The notes beneath the pieces were generated by a model. The model had not been told where the DNA came from. It ran no database searches and worked only from the letters and a program-made list of their open reading frames with translations. Shown in pieces: positions 28,604-38,171 of a stretch of 51,501 nt of DNA. Made by a program: the position numbers and the translations under genes. Location: contig NZ_BPQP01000021.1 of NCBI RefSeq assembly GCF_022179305.1, positions 1 to 51,501 on the forward strand. The letters run 5' to 3'. The stretch's first letter is position 1, and every line of letters starts with the position of its first letter. The stretch is from Methylobacterium iners. GTDB taxonomy: Bacteria > Pseudomonadota > Alphaproteobacteria > Rhizobiales > Beijerinckiaceae.

Positions 28604-29731
28604 TCAGGCGAAGTGCTTGGAGAGCTTCAGGCCCTGCGCCTGGTAGTTCGAGCCGGCGCCGCTGCCGTAGAGGGTGGCCGGTACCTGCGCCATGCGCTCG
28701 TAGACGAGGCGGCCGACCACCTGGCCGTCCTCGAGCAGGAACGGCACGTCGCGCGAGCGGACTTCCAGCACCGCCCTGGCGCCGGCGCCGCCGGCCGCCG
28801 CGAAGCCGAAGCCCGGATCGAAGAAGCCCGCGTAATGCACGCGGAACTCGCCCACCAGCGGATCGAACGGCACCATCTCGGCGGCGTGGTCGGGCGGGAC
28901 CTGCACGGCCTCCTTCGAGGCCAGGATGTAGAACTGGCCGGGATCGAGGATCAGCGCGCCCGAACCGTCGGAGGCCAGGGGCTCCCAGAAATCGGCGGTG
29001 CGGTGGGCGCCCGGCGCGTCGACATCCACGAGGCCGGTGTGCCGCTTGGCCCGGTAGCCGATCAGCCCGTCGAAGCCGGCGAGATCGACCGAGACGGCGA
29101 GGCCGCCCTGGAACGAGGGCGAGGCCGCGTCGACGAGCGGCGAGCGGGCATGCAGCGCGGCGAGCTCCGCCTCGCGCAGGCGTACCTCGCCGCGGCGGAA
29201 GCGGATCTGCGAGAGCCGCGAGCCGGTCCGGACCCGGACGGGAAAGGTGCGGGGCGAGATCTCGGCGTAGAGCGGGCCCTCGTAGCCCGCCTCGACCTGG
29301 TCGAAGGCCCCGCCCCGATCGGTGATGACGCGGGTGAACACGTCGATGCGCCCCGTCGAGCTCTTCGGGTTGGCGCCCGCGCTGAGCCCCCCCGGCAGGG
29401 CCAGGCTCTCCTGGAGTTCGGCGATGTAGACGCAGCCGGTTTCCAGCACCGCGCTAGCGCTGAGGTCGATCTCGTGCAGGCCGAAGGCCGCGATGCAATC
29501 GGCGACGGACCGGGTGCCCGGCAGGAAGCTGGTGCGGACGCGGTAGGCCCTCGCGCCGAGGCGCAGGTCCAGGCTCGCCGGCTGGATCTGATCGGGCGCG
29601 TAGGGGCTCGCCGGCCGAATGATTCCGGCCCGCGTCAGGGCCGCGATGCCCTCGGCCGAGAGGATGCCGTCGGCGGCCGACGCGCCCTCGGGCCCGTCCG
29701 GTCCAGGCTTCGTGCTTACGTCCAAGGCCAC
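28604..29731 (-). CDS. dcd: 2'-deoxycytidine 5'-triphosphate deaminase (long alphaproteobacterial form)
   Basis: A 375-residue protein, about twice the length of E. coli Dcd (193). It belongs to the fused form annotated in alphaproteobacteria as dCTP deaminase. The trimeric dUTPase/Dcd fold is visible twice: QPASLDLRLGARAYRVRTSF and GANPKSSTGRIDVFTRVITD in the first half, FQGGLAVSVDLAGFDGLIGY and FDPGFGFAAAGGAGARAVLE in the second. It would make dUTP for dTMP synthesis and limit dCTP. The start is GTG at 29731 with AGGA close upstream. An alternative TTG lies two codons in. It may be co-transcribed with the small membrane protein gene just upstream. Confidence 0.88.
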   Translation of the reverse strand: MALDVSTKPGPDGPEGASAADGILSAEGIAALTRAGIIRPASPYAPDQIQPASLDLRLGARAYRVRTSFLPGTRSVADCIAAFGLHEIDLSASAVLETGCVYIAELQESLALPGGLSAGANPKSSTGRIDVFTRVITDRGGAFDQVEAGYEGPLYAEISPRTFPVRVRTGSRLSQIRFRRGEVRLREAELAALHARSPLVDAASPSFQGGLAVSVDLAGFDGLIGYRAKRHTGLVDVDAPGAHRTADFWEPLASDGSGALILDPGQFYILASKEAVQVPPDHAAEMVPFDPLVGEFRVHYAGFFDPGFGFAAAGGAGARAVLEVRSRDVPFLLEDGQVVGRLVYERMAQVPATLYGSGAGSNYQAQGLKLSKHFA

Positions 29732-29797
29732 ATCCTCATCTCGTCCAGGCCGCCGCGGAGCACCCTCCCCCGGGAGCGGCTAAGGTGCCGTTAAGCG

Positions 29798-30247
29798 TCA
29801 GGTCTCGTCGGCCTCCGCCTGCTCCTCCGCCCGCAGCACTATGCGTGCGAGCGCCAGGCGAGCGACCGCGCCCATGCCGACGAGGCCGGAGAGCAGCGTC
29901 GCCAGGATCGGGAAGCCGTCCGGCCAGGCAAGGAGGGCGACCGCGAAGAGGGCCGCGCCGATCCCTCCGCCCGGTCCGAGCCCGAGAACGAGGGATCGCA
30001 GACCCGCGATGCGCAGAGGCAGTCCGCGGCGGGCGACGGCGCGGACTGCCATGAGGCTCAGGGCTTCCAGAACCAGCACGAGGCCGAGCGCCACGGCCGC
30101 CCAACCGTTCAGCGAGGGGTCGCGCCAGGCGAAGGCGCCTGCGACGAGGCCGAGCGCCAGAATTGCGGCCAGCCGCAGCGTCCCGGCCGGCAGGGCATCG
30201 CGGACGATGCGGGGGACGCCCGGCCGTGGCAAGGTCCGGTCGACCAT
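29798..30247 (-). CDS. Small integral membrane protein of unknown function
   Basis: A 149-residue protein I do not recognise. About four hydrophobic segments are seen: LRLAAILALGLVAGAFAW, AAVALGLVLVLEALSLMAV, ALFAVALLAWPDGFPILATL and LVGMGAVARLALARIVL. Both ends are polar, with an acidic C-terminus. It lies 66 bp upstream of dcd on the same strand and divergent from apaG. Similar small hypothetical membrane proteins are frequent in Rhizobiales, but I can offer no function. Confidence 0.65.
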   Translation of the reverse strand: MVDRTLPRPGVPRIVRDALPAGTLRLAAILALGLVAGAFAWRDPSLNGWAAVALGLVLVLEALSLMAVRAVARRGLPLRIAGLRSLVLGLGPGGGIGAALFAVALLAWPDGFPILATLLSGLVGMGAVARLALARIVLRAEEQAEADET

Positions 30248-30295
30248 GCGATTCCAGTCTCCTCTCGCGTCCCGCCCCTAAGGGCTTTGCCACGA

Positions 30296-30324
30296 TTGAC
30301 GCGGTTTTCGCGCGCCAGTACCAC
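30296..30324 (+). promoter_or_regulatory. Possible sigma-70 promoter for apaG-argE-speG
   Basis: TTGACG (30296-30301) and TACCAC (30319-30324) with a 17-base spacer, about 80 bp before apaG. The -35 is good and the -10 weak. An inverted repeat CGCTTCG/CGAAGCG (30327-30351) lies directly after, over the likely start region, and might be an operator. Confidence 0.35.
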
Positions 30325-30403
30325 GGCGCTTCGCTCCTGTCGCGCGAAGCGTCGCATGGCGCGCAGAGCGGACGGCGCCGGCTAGGGAGGCTTTGACGCG
30401 ACG

Positions 30404-30796
30404 ATGTACAAGGCTCAGACGCGCGGCATCAGCGTGACCGTCCAGCCCCGCTTCGTCGAGGAGGAATCCTCGCCCAGCGAGAGCCGCTACTTCTTCGCCT
30501 ACACGGTCGAGATCGTGAACAACGGCTCCGAGCAGGTCCAGCTCCGCTCGCGCCACTGGCGGATCATCGACGGGCGCGGCGCCTGCCAGGAGGTTCGCGG
30601 CGCGGGCGTCGTCGGCAAGCAGCCCGTGCTCGAGCCCGGCGAGTCGTTCAGCTACACCAGCGGCTGCCCGCTCACGACGCCCGACGGCCTGATGGCCGGC
30701 AGCTACACCATGGCGACCAACGCGGGCGAGAGCTTCGAGGCCGAGATCCCGGCCTTCTCGCTCGATTCGCCCCACGTCCGGCGGAGCCTCCACTAG
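30404..30796 (+). CDS. apaG: ApaG family protein (Co2+/Mg2+ efflux-associated)
   Basis: A 130-residue fibronectin-III-like ApaG protein. Typical landmarks are [14 protein letters not shown] near the start, [48 protein letters not shown] and the closing GSYTM and F-ELD-like segment. Its biochemical role is not settled. In E. coli it is linked with apaH and cobalt resistance. It precedes argE by only 3 bp after the stop, suggesting one transcript. Confidence 0.93.
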   Translation: MYKAQTRGISVTVQPRFVEEESSPSESRYFFAYTVEIVNNGSEQVQLRSRHWRIIDGRGACQEVRGAGVVGKQPVLEPGESFSYTSGCPLTTPDGLMAGSYTMATNAGESFEAEIPAFSLDSPHVRRSLH

Positions 30797-30799
30797 GCC

Positions 30800-31972
30800 G
30801 TGCCGGGACATGACGGGCCTGCGGCGGCGCTCGACCTGCTGGCCCGGCTCGTCGCCTTCGACACCCAGAGCGAGAAGCCGAACCTCGACCTGATCGACTT
30901 CGTCGCCGGCTATCTCGAAGGCCTCGGCGTGCCCTCGATCCGCATCCCCAACGAGGCGGGCGACAAGGCGGCGCTCTTCGCGACGATCGGTCCGGCCATC
31001 GACGGCGGCATCGTGCTGTCCGGCCACACCGACGTGGTGCCCGTGACCGACCAGGCCTGGACCTCGGACCCCTTCACGCTTCGCGTCGCCGATGGACGCG
31101 CCTACGGGCGCGGCGCCGTCGACATGAAGGGGTTCTGCGCCCTGGTGCTCGCCGCCGTGCCGGAGATGCTGGCGGCGGACTTGAGGCGCCCGCTGCACAT
31201 CCTCCTCTCCTACGACGAGGAGACCACGTGCCTGGGCGTCGCCGACACCATCGCCCGCTTCGGGCGGGACCTGCCGAGGCCCGGCGCGGTCATCGTCGGC
31301 GAGCCGACGGAGCTCGAGGTCGCCGACGCCCACAAGAGCATCGTCACCTATCACACCACCGTGCACGGCCACGAGGCGCATTCGGCGAAGCCCGGGTTAG
31401 GGGCCAATGCCGTGATGGCCGCGGCCGAGCTCGTAGCCGAGCTCAACCGCATCGCCGACGCGATGATCGCCCGGGGCGACGCCTCGGGCCGCTTCGATCC
31501 CCCCTCGACGACGGTGCATGTCGGTACGATCCAGGGCGGCACGGCCCGCAACATCGTCCCGAAGCTCTGCACCTTTCATTGGGAGTTCCGGGGCCTGCCC
31601 GATCTCGACAGCGCCGAGATCCCGGCCCTGTTCGCGGCGGCGACGGAGCGGGTCACCCGCGAGCGACTCAACCGCTACGGGCCCTACGGCCGCATCGAGA
31701 CGATCGAGGAGGTCTCGGTGCCCGGCCTCGCGCCCGAGCCTGGCTCGGAGGCCGAGCGCCTGGCGCTCAGGGTCGCCGGTCGCAACCGCACGATCTCCGT
31801 GCCCTACGCCACCGAGGCCGGGCGCTTCCAGGTCGCCGGCATCCCGACCGTGGTCTGCGGTCCGGGCTCCATCGACCAGGCGCACCAGCCCGACGAGTTC
31901 ATCACCCTGGAGGCACTGTCGGCCGGCGGGGCCTTCCTGCGCCGCCTCATCGCGGAGTGCGCCCGGCCATGA
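30800..31972 (+). CDS. argE: Acetylornithine deacetylase
   Basis: A 390-residue M20 family metallohydrolase releasing ornithine from N-acetylornithine in arginine synthesis. Metal and catalytic landmarks: [11 protein letters not shown] (His, Asp), [10 protein letters not shown] (Asp), [10 protein letters not shown] (Glu-Glu), VGEPTELEV and near the end [15 protein letters not shown] (His). Start is GTG 30800; ribosome-site sequence is poor, fitting coupling to apaG three bases upstream. Its stop overlaps the next ATG by 4 bp. argF and argD lie on the opposite strand 4-6 kb away. Confidence 0.93.
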   Translation: MPGHDGPAAALDLLARLVAFDTQSEKPNLDLIDFVAGYLEGLGVPSIRIPNEAGDKAALFATIGPAIDGGIVLSGHTDVVPVTDQAWTSDPFTLRVADGRAYGRGAVDMKGFCALVLAAVPEMLAADLRRPLHILLSYDEETTCLGVADTIARFGRDLPRPGAVIVGEPTELEVADAHKSIVTYHTTVHGHEAHSAKPGLGANAVMAAAELVAELNRIADAMIARGDASGRFDPPSTTVHVGTIQGGTARNIVPKLCTFHWEFRGLPDLDSAEIPALFAAATERVTRERLNRYGPYGRIETIEEVSVPGLAPEPGSEAERLALRVAGRNRTISVPYATEAGRFQVAGIPTVVCGPGSIDQAHQPDEFITLEALSAGGAFLRRLIAECARP

Positions 31973-32565
31973 CCGGAGCCAGGAGCGTCCCTCCCGCCCG
32001 AACCATCGCTGCCGACGGCCCGGTCAAGCTGCGGCCGCTGGAGCGCGAGGACCTGCTCTTCGTCCATCAGCTCAACAACAACGACAGCATCATGCGCTAC
32101 TGGTTCGAGGAGGCCTACGAGTCCTTCGCCGAACTCGCGCAGCTCTACGAGCGCAACATCCACAACCAGACGGAGCGGCGCTTCATCATCGCCAATGCGG
32201 AGGGCGCGCCGGCCGGCCTCGTCGAGCTCGTGGAGATCAACCACCTGCACCGGCGCTGCGAGTTCCAGATCGCGATCCACCCCGCCTTCCAGGGCCAGGG
32301 CTACGCCCCGCGGGCGACCCGGATCGCCATGGACTATGCCTTCAGCGTGCTCAACATCCACAAGCTCTACCTGCATGTCGACCGGGACAACGCCCGGGCC
32401 GTGCGCATCTACGAGCGCTGCGGCTTCGAGCCCGAGGGCATCCTCAAGGACGAGTTCTTCGTGAACGGCCGCTACCGCGACGCGGTCCGCATGTGCCTGT
32501 TCCAGCCGGCATACCTGGCCCGCCGCGGCGGCGGCGACATCGCCGAGCCTGTGCTGAAGACCTGA
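31969..32565 (+). CDS. speG: Spermidine N1-acetyltransferase (GNAT family)
   Basis: A 198-residue GNAT acetyltransferase. The segment [36 protein letters not shown] and [17 protein letters not shown] closely follow SpeG. The acetyl-CoA pyrophosphate loop is [14 protein letters not shown], and [20 protein letters not shown] is the usual C-terminal strand-helix. It would acetylate spermidine or spermine to prevent polyamine excess. The first 20 residues extend beyond E. coli SpeG. The ATG overlaps the argE stop (ATGA). Linkage to argE fits ornithine being a polyamine precursor. A strong terminator follows. Confidence 0.88.
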   Translation: MTGARSVPPARTIAADGPVKLRPLEREDLLFVHQLNNNDSIMRYWFEEAYESFAELAQLYERNIHNQTERRFIIANAEGAPAGLVELVEINHLHRRCEFQIAIHPAFQGQGYAPRATRIAMDYAFSVLNIHKLYLHVDRDNARAVRIYERCGFEPEGILKDEFFVNGRYRDAVRMCLFQPAYLARRGGGDIAEPVLKT

Positions 32566-32586
32566 ATTCCGTCCGAAACGACGAAA

Positions 32587-32608
32587 GGGGCGGCCGAGCG
32601 GCCGCCCC
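32587..32608. terminator. Bidirectional hairpin terminator
   Basis: GGGGCGGCC (32587-32595) and GGCCGCCCC (32600-32608) form a perfect 9-bp stem with a GAGC loop. AAA precedes and TTCCT follows. It lies between the convergent speG stop and the stop of the secreted repeat protein and can serve both. Confidence 0.75.
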
Positions 32609-32632
32609 TTCCTCGTCTGCGAGCAAGCCCGC

Positions 32633-33751
32633 TCAGTTGCGGCCGCCGCCTGCCGCCGCACCGCCGGAGGCGCCGCCGCTCATGCCGCCGCGCTCACCGC
32701 CGCCGGACCGGCCGGAGTTCGTGCCGACGTTGCGGGTGCCCTCGCCCATGCCGCCGCGCTCGCCACCCTGGCTGCCGCGCTCGGCGCCACCGCGATCACC
32801 GCCGCGGTCGGCGGCGTTGCGGATGCCCGAGGACTCGGTGCCACGCTCGTTGCGGTTGGCCTCGTTGCGGCTGCCCTCGCCGCGGAAGCCGCGCTCGTTG
32901 CGCCCCTCCTCGCGACTGACGCTGCGCTCCTCGGACCGCGCGTTGACGCTGCCGCGCTCGGTGCGCTCGCGCCGCTCGCTGAAGCCGGCGTTGACGGTGC
33001 CGCCGCGACGCTCGGTCGTCGTCACCGACAGGCGACGATACTCGGGCGAGCCGTAGATCACGCGCTGGCCGCGGATCGTCACGTAGCGCTGGCCGCCCTC
33101 GCGGACGGTGACGAGACGACGGTACTCGGGGGAGCCGTAGATCACCCGCTTGCCGCGGATGGTGACGTAGCGCTTGCGCCCGCCCTCGGCGTAGCGCTCG
33201 CCGCCGCCGCGGCGCTCGACCACGACGAGGCGACGATACTCGGGCGAGCCGTAGACGACGCGCTGGCCGCGGATCGTCACGGTACGGCCGGACCTGCCGC
33301 CCTCGAAGCGCTCCGAGCGGACATCGGTGCGGCTCTCGCTGACGCGTCCGCGGGTCTCGCGGCTGGACACGTCGCGCGACTCGCTCCGGCTGCTGCGCTC
33401 GGCCCGGTTGCCCTCGCGCTCGGCGCCCGCGTCCTCACGGCCGCCGCGCCGCTCGGCGCGATCCTCGCCACCCTGGCGCGCGCCGCGGTCTGCGCTCTCG
33501 CGGCCGGCGGTCTGGCCCTGGGCCGCGCCCTCGCCGCGTCCGCCCGAGCGCTGGCCGGCCTGCTCGCCACCGCCACCCCGGCTTGCGCCCATCTGCCCGC
33601 CGGCGGCGTCGCCGCCCCGGCTCGTTCCCATTTGACCGCCGCTGCTTCCGCCCGCACCGCCGGACGCTCCGGCGCCTGCACCGCCCGCGCCCTGGGCATA
33701 GACGGATGTCGTCATCAGCAAAGCGGCTAGGCCGATCGCGTACTTCTTCAT
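32633..33751 (-). CDS. Secreted Gly/Arg-rich protein with three YGSPEYRRL repeats
   Basis: A 372-residue protein of unknown function. Residues 1-20 (MKKYAIGLAALLMTTSVYAQ) are a clear Sec signal. Residues 21-150 are Gly/Ala/Ser, then Arg/Glu-rich and probably disordered. Residues 158-241 hold three copies of an 18-residue unit, VTIRG(Q/K)RV(V/I)YGSPEYRRL, at 158-175, 196-213 and 224-241. The remainder is again Arg/Glu/Gly-rich, ending in GGRN. The start at 33751 has AGGA eight bases upstream; an in-frame upstream start is unlikely as the signal starts here. Neighbours give no clue to its role. It could bind polyanions in the periplasm or cell surface, but this is a guess. Confidence 0.8.
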   Translation of the reverse strand: MKKYAIGLAALLMTTSVYAQGAGGAGAGASGGAGGSSGGQMGTSRGGDAAGGQMGASRGGGGEQAGQRSGGRGEGAAQGQTAGRESADRGARQGGEDRAERRGGREDAGAEREGNRAERSSRSESRDVSSRETRGRVSESRTDVRSERFEGGRSGRTVTIRGQRVVYGSPEYRRLVVVERRGGGERYAEGGRKRYVTIRGKRVIYGSPEYRRLVTVREGGQRYVTIRGQRVIYGSPEYRRLSVTTTERRGGTVNAGFSERRERTERGSVNARSEERSVSREEGRNERGFRGEGSRNEANRNERGTESSGIRNAADRGGDRGGAERGSQGGERGGMGEGTRNVGTNSGRSGGGERGGMSGGASGGAAAGGGRN

Positions 33752-33947
33752 CGACGTTCCTCCAATGTGATTGCAGGCTTCGAAACGTCGAAGGTTGGCA
33801 AACGGTTTCAAAAGGATTTTTGCTTAAATCCCACCTCGGCTTCAACTACTCCGTGCGGGCTGAAAGTTGCGCGCAAGCTGCCGGTGGGGCCGACGCGCTG
33901 GCGAAGACATCTGCAATCTTTGCTCGTCGGGGCTGCGCCGACCAGAT

Positions 33948-34964
33948 TTACTGCTCAGCTTCGGCCGCGATCTGCGCTTCCACCTCGGCCGGATCGAGAT
34001 CGTAGCGGCGCGAGCAGAACTCGCAGGTGATGCCGATGCGCCCGTCATCGGCGACCATGTCGCGGCGCTCGGCCTCGGAGAAGGAGCGGATCATGCCCAT
34101 CACCCGCTCCGGCGAGCAGCGGCACTGCTCGTGCACGGGTTGCGCCTCGAACACGCGCACGCCGCGCTCGTGGAACAGGCGGTAGAGCAGGCGTTCGCTC
34201 GACACGGCCGGGTCGACGAGCTCGTGGTCCTCCACCGTCGCGACGAGGGAGCGCGCCTCGACCCAGGCATCGTCCTCCGGGACGCGGCCAGGCTCCAGGT
34301 GGACGTGCCCTTCCGGGATGTCCCCGGGCGGCAGGTCGGCGAGGCGGGCGCGGTCGAGGGATTGGGGCAGGAACTGAACCAGGAGGCCGCCCGCCCGGTA
34401 GGCGGCGGCGCCCTCCGCGAATTGCTCGGCCACGGCGAGGCGGACCTGGGTCGGGATCTGCTCCGACTGCCGGAAGTACTGGTGGGCCGCCTCCTCCAGG
34501 CTCTGTCCCTCCAGCGCGACCACGCCCTGGTAACGGCTGCGCTCCGAGCCCTGGTCGATCGTCATGGCGAGGTGGCCCTGCCCGATGAGGTCGGGTGCCC
34601 TCAAGGGGGCGTCTCCCAAGGCCTTGACCCGGCCCGCATCGAAGCGCGCGGTGGCGCGCAGGCGGTCGGGCGCCTCGAAATCGACCACGATCATCTCGAC
34701 CGGGCCGTCGGTCTTGGTCTGGAGCTGGAAGCGGCCCTCGAATTTCAGCGAGGAGCCGAGCAGCACCGTGAGCGCCGCGGCCTCGCCGACGAGCCGCGCG
34801 ACCGGGTCCGGGTAGCCGTGCCGCCGCAGGATCGTGTCGACGCTGGGCCCGAGCCGGACGACGCGGCCGCGCACGTCGAGGGCCTCCACGGAGAAGGGCA
34901 GCACGGCGTCGTCGTCGCCCTCGATCGTCGGGCCGGCGGATGGGATGTCTTGTCCGGAGCTCAT
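33948..34964 (-). CDS. hslO: Hsp33 redox-regulated chaperonin
   Basis: A 338-residue Hsp33 family chaperone activated by oxidative unfolding. The N-terminal dimer domain has LPFSVEALDVRGRVVRLG and LGSSLKFEGRFQLQT. The C-terminal zinc switch keeps four Cys as CRC (HEQCRCSPERV) and CEFC (GITCEFCSRRY). The ATG at 34964 opens MSSGQDIPSAG. The upstream open frame is only repeat DNA. It follows argF in the same direction, separated by the family A repeat. Confidence 0.93.
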   Translation of the reverse strand: MSSGQDIPSAGPTIEGDDDAVLPFSVEALDVRGRVVRLGPSVDTILRRHGYPDPVARLVGEAAALTVLLGSSLKFEGRFQLQTKTDGPVEMIVVDFEAPDRLRATARFDAGRVKALGDAPLRAPDLIGQGHLAMTIDQGSERSRYQGVVALEGQSLEEAAHQYFRQSEQIPTQVRLAVAEQFAEGAAAYRAGGLLVQFLPQSLDRARLADLPPGDIPEGHVHLEPGRVPEDDAWVEARSLVATVEDHELVDPAVSSERLLYRLFHERGVRVFEAQPVHEQCRCSPERVMGMIRSFSEAERRDMVADDGRIGITCEFCSRRYDLDPAEVEAQIAAEAEQ

Positions 34965-35037
34965 GGCTTCTCCGCTGGTCTTGGCGGGCAGGTGGGTAGG
35001 GGCGGCGCCGATGGCCGTCGTGCTTGCCAATCCGCTC

Positions 35038-35187
35038 TGTCGTTCCGGGGCTGCCCCGGACCCCGCCTTTGGCCAGTCCAAGGATAAACTCCGCAGAGCC
35101 CGGAGCCCAGAAACACCGGCGCCGGCCTATTCTGCCCGACCTATGGTTCTGGGTTCTAGGCTCGCCTGCAGCGCCCCGGAACGGCAA
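35038..35187. repeat. Palindromic intergenic repeat, family A, copy 3
   Basis: A diverged copy with outer arms TGTCGTTCCGGGGC and GCCCCGGAACGGCA and inner arms GAGCCCGGAGCCCAGAA and TTCTGGGTTCTAGGCTC. Its extra segment (CTTTGGCCAGTCCAAGG) lies in the left arm, reversed relative to copy 2 where it is in the right arm. It separates argF and hslO. Confidence 0.75.
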
Positions 35188-35267
35188 ACGCGAGGGCTAT
35201 CGAGAGGAACACGGCACCACGTCGCTTCAGCCCATATGGGAACCCGATCGCGTCTTCGCGATGGTTC

Positions 35268-36221
35268 TCAGGCCCCTTCAGCCCCCAGGCACCACGCCAA
35301 GATCCCCTTCTGCGCGTGCAGGCGGTTCTCGGCCTCGTCGAACACCACCGATTGCGGGCCGTCCATGACCTCGGCCGTGACCTCCTCGCCGCGATGGGCG
35401 GGCAGGCAGTGCATGAACAGCGCGTCGCCCTTGGCCGCCGCCATCAGCTTGGCGTCGACCCGGTAGGGCGAGAGCAGGTTGTGGCGGTGCCCCTCGTCCT
35501 CGTCGCCCATGGAGACCCAGCAATCGGTGACGACGGCGTCCGCCCCGTCCACCGCCTCGTAGGGATCGGTGGTGACATTGATCCGCGCGCCCTCTTCCTT
35601 GGCCCAGGCCAGGAGCGAGGGCGGCGCCGCGAGCTGGGGCGGCGCGGCGATGTTGAGGGTGAAGTCGAACCGCGCCGCCGCGTGCGCCCAAGAGGCGAGC
35701 ACGTTGTTGGCATCGCCCGACCAGGCAACCGTCCGGCCCCGGATCGACCCGCGATGCTCCTCGAAGGTGAGCACGTCGGCCATGATCTGGCAGGGGTGCG
35801 AGACCTTGGTCAGCGCGTTGATCACGGGCACCTCGGCATGCTCGGCGAGTTCGAGCATGAGGTCGTGATCGAGGATGCGGATCATGATCGCATCGACGTA
35901 GCGCGAGAGCACGCGGGCGGTGTCGCCCACCGTCTCGCCGCGGCCGAGCTGCATCTCGCTTCCCGTCAGCATCAGGGTCTCTCCGCCGAGCTCGCGCATG
36001 GCGACGTCGAAGGAGACGCGGGTGCGGGTCGAGGGCCGGTCGAAGACCATGCCGAGGAACTTTCCCGCGAGCGGGCGCTCCGTGGCCGGCACGCCCTTGC
36101 GGCGGCCGCGCTTCATCGCCGCGCTGGCGTCGAGCATGCCGCGCAGCTGCGCGCTGGAGAAATCCTTGAGGTCGAGGAAGTGCCGGGTCCCGTTCGCGGT
36201 CCCGTTGTGGGTGGAAGTCAT
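35268..36221 (-). CDS. argF: Ornithine carbamoyltransferase
   Basis: A 317-residue enzyme making citrulline from ornithine and carbamoyl phosphate. Landmarks: the carbamoyl phosphate site [40 protein letters not shown], and the ornithine-site Cys loop [15 protein letters not shown]. Length is normal. It follows argD by 43 bp on the same strand, so both are probably one transcript. Confidence 0.95.
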   Translation of the reverse strand: MTSTHNGTANGTRHFLDLKDFSSAQLRGMLDASAAMKRGRRKGVPATERPLAGKFLGMVFDRPSTRTRVSFDVAMRELGGETLMLTGSEMQLGRGETVGDTARVLSRYVDAIMIRILDHDLMLELAEHAEVPVINALTKVSHPCQIMADVLTFEEHRGSIRGRTVAWSGDANNVLASWAHAAARFDFTLNIAAPPQLAAPPSLLAWAKEEGARINVTTDPYEAVDGADAVVTDCWVSMGDEDEGHRHNLLSPYRVDAKLMAAAKGDALFMHCLPAHRGEEVTAEVMDGPQSVVFDEAENRLHAQKGILAWCLGAEGA

Positions 36222-36264
36222 CGGTCCGTTCTTTATCTCAAACCCGCTCGTCGCGCTTGGCGCC

Positions 36265-37458
36265 TCACTCCGCCGCCCGGCGCATCCCCGACGCGAATCG
36301 TGAGGCGGCGGCCTCCAGGCGCTCGATGGCCGCGCCCACCTCGGCCTCCGTCACGATGAGCGGAGGCAGGAGCCGGGCCACGTTGTCGCCGGCGGGGATC
36401 AGGAGGAGGTGCTCGGCCCGTGCGGCGGCCACGAAATCCGTGTTCGGGACCCGCAGCTTGAGGCCGATCAGGAGGCCCGCCCCGCGGACATCCTCGAAGA
36501 TGTCGGGATAGCGGTCCTTCAACCCGGCGAGGCGCTGCTTCAGGACGAGCCCGATCCGCTGGACGTGATCGAGGAAGCCCTCGGCCAGCACCACGTCGAG
36601 GACGGCGTTGCCCACCGCCATGGCGAGCGGATTGCCGCCGAAGGTGGTGCCGTGCGAGCCGGCGGTCATGCCCCGGGCCGCCTCGCGGGTCGCGAGGCAG
36701 ACGCCGAGCGGGAAGCCGCCGCCGATCCCCTTGGCCGCGCTCAGGATGTCGGGAGCCATGCCGGCCCATTCGTGGGCGAAGAGCTGGCCCGTGCGCCCGA
36801 CCCCGGTCTGGACCTCGTCCATGATGAGGAGGAGGCCGCGCTCGTCGCAGAGCGCGCGCAGGCCCCGCAGGCATTGCGGCGGCACCGAGCGGATGCCGCC
36901 CTCCCCCTGGATCGGCTCGATCATCAGGGCCGCGGTCTCGGGCCCGATCGCGGCCAGCAGCGCCTCGTGGTCGCCGAAGGGCACCTGGTCGAATCCGTCG
37001 ACCTTGGGCCCGAAGCCCTCGATGTACTTCTGCTGGCCCCCGGCAGCCAGCGTCGCCAGGGTCCGCCCGTGGAAGGCGCCCTCGAAGGTGACGATGCGGT
37101 AGCGCTCCGGCTGGCCGGCGGCCGCATGGTACTTGCGCGCGATCTTGATCGCCGCCTCGTTCGCCTCGGCGCCCGAGTTGCAGAAGAAGGCGACGTCGGC
37201 GAAGCTCGCGTCGACGAGCCGCTGCCCGAGCCGCTCGCCCTCCGGGATCTGGAACAGGTTCGAGGTGTGCCAGAGCTTTTGCGCCTGGCTCGTCAGCGCC
37301 TCGACGAGGTGCGGATGGGCGTGGCCGAGCGCGTTGACGGCGATGCCGGCGCCGAAATCGAGGTAGCGCTCGCCGCTTTCCGCCACGAGCCAGGCGCCTT
37401 CGCCGCGCTCGAAGGCGAGCGGCGCGCGGGCATAGGTCGGCAGAAGCGCGGATGTCAC
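36265..37458 (-). CDS. argD: Acetylornithine aminotransferase
   Basis: A 397-residue class III PLP aminotransferase of arginine synthesis. Landmarks: [52 protein letters not shown], the Schiff-base Lys in [18 protein letters not shown] and [16 protein letters not shown]. The start is placed at GTG 37458 with GGAG upstream, giving [18 protein letters not shown], the usual N-terminus. An in-frame TTG at 37572 is rejected since it is the -35 box of the likely promoter. Confidence 0.93.
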   Translation of the reverse strand: MTSALLPTYARAPLAFERGEGAWLVAESGERYLDFGAGIAVNALGHAHPHLVEALTSQAQKLWHTSNLFQIPEGERLGQRLVDASFADVAFFCNSGAEANEAAIKIARKYHAAAGQPERYRIVTFEGAFHGRTLATLAAGGQQKYIEGFGPKVDGFDQVPFGDHEALLAAIGPETAALMIEPIQGEGGIRSVPPQCLRGLRALCDERGLLLIMDEVQTGVGRTGQLFAHEWAGMAPDILSAAKGIGGGFPLGVCLATREAARGMTAGSHGTTFGGNPLAMAVGNAVLDVVLAEGFLDHVQRIGLVLKQRLAGLKDRYPDIFEDVRGAGLLIGLKLRVPNTDFVAAARAEHLLLIPAGDNVARLLPPLIVTEAEVGAAIERLEAAASRFASGMRRAAE

Positions 37459-37543
37459 GGGTCCGGTCTCCGTCTCCCGCGGACACGCGAGGCGCGGCCG
37501 CTCCAAATGACAATGCCGCCTCGGGAGGGGCGGCACGGGCGCG

Positions 37544-37572
37544 ATTACTAGGGAAGTACCCGGTTCTGTCAA
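37544..37572 (-). promoter_or_regulatory. Sigma-70 promoter of argD-argF
   Basis: On the minus strand a perfect -35 TTGACA (37572-37567) and a -10 AGTAAT (37549-37544) are separated by 17 bases. The leader of about 80 bases holds a hairpin GCCGCC/GGCGGC (37515-37534), which could modulate expression. Confidence 0.6.
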
Positions 37573-37697
37573 TCACGGGGCGAGTTCCCGCAGCCGGAGC
37601 GTTCCCGAAAGCCGGCTATGTTCCTCGATGCCTTGCCTAGCGCCAGACGCCTGTGCTCTCAGACCGCCGACGCAACGGATTCGGGTGGGGTCGCGGG

Positions 37698-38171
37698 ATG
37701 AGCACGGTCAAGGAACGTCTGGCGGCCCTCGGGCTCACGCTGCCGAAGGCAGCGGCGCCGGTCGCGAACTACGTGCCCTTCGTGCGCTCGGGCAACCTCG
37801 TGGTCGTCTCCGGACAGCTCTGCCTCGGCCCGGACGGCAAGCTCGATCCCGCCCATATCGGCAAGCTCGGCGCCGAGGTCTCGCCGGAGGCGGGAATCGC
37901 GGCGGCGCGCCTGTGCGGGCTCAACGTGCTGGCCCAGGTCGAGGCGGCCGTGGGCGACCTCGACCGGGGCGTCGTGCAATGCGTCCGACTCGGCGGCTTC
38001 ATCAACGCCGTCCCGAGCTTCGCCGGCCTTGCGCCCATCATGAACGGCGCCTCCGACCTCATGGTCGCGGTGCTGGGTGATCGCGGCCGCCACGCCCGCG
38101 CGACCGTCGGCGTCGCCGAGCTGCCCCTCGACGCCGCGGTCGAGGTCGAGGCGATCTTCGAGGTCCGATGA
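37698..38171 (+). CDS. RidA family (YjgF/YER057c/UK114) protein
   Basis: A 157-residue member of the larger RidA subgroup (about 150 residues). Landmarks: LPKAAAPVANYVPFVRSGNL, VSGQLCLGPDG, NVLAQVEAAVGDLDRGVVQC and HARATVGVAELPLDAAVEVE. The Arg in HARATVG matches the residue that binds the carboxylate of reactive imine/enamine intermediates in active RidA. The ATG at 37698 opens MSTVKERLAALG. Its stop overlaps the next start (ATGA), beginning a two-gene unit. Confidence 0.9.
   Translation: MSTVKERLAALGLTLPKAAAPVANYVPFVRSGNLVVVSGQLCLGPDGKLDPAHIGKLGAEVSPEAGIAAARLCGLNVLAQVEAAVGDLDRGVVQCVRLGGFINAVPSFAGLAPIMNGASDLMVAVLGDRGRHARATVGVAELPLDAAVEVEAIFEVR

Noticed and set aside
36265-37572. Longer argD of 435 residues
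   Set aside because: The extra N-terminus overlaps a perfect -35 promoter box and has no conserved sequence.
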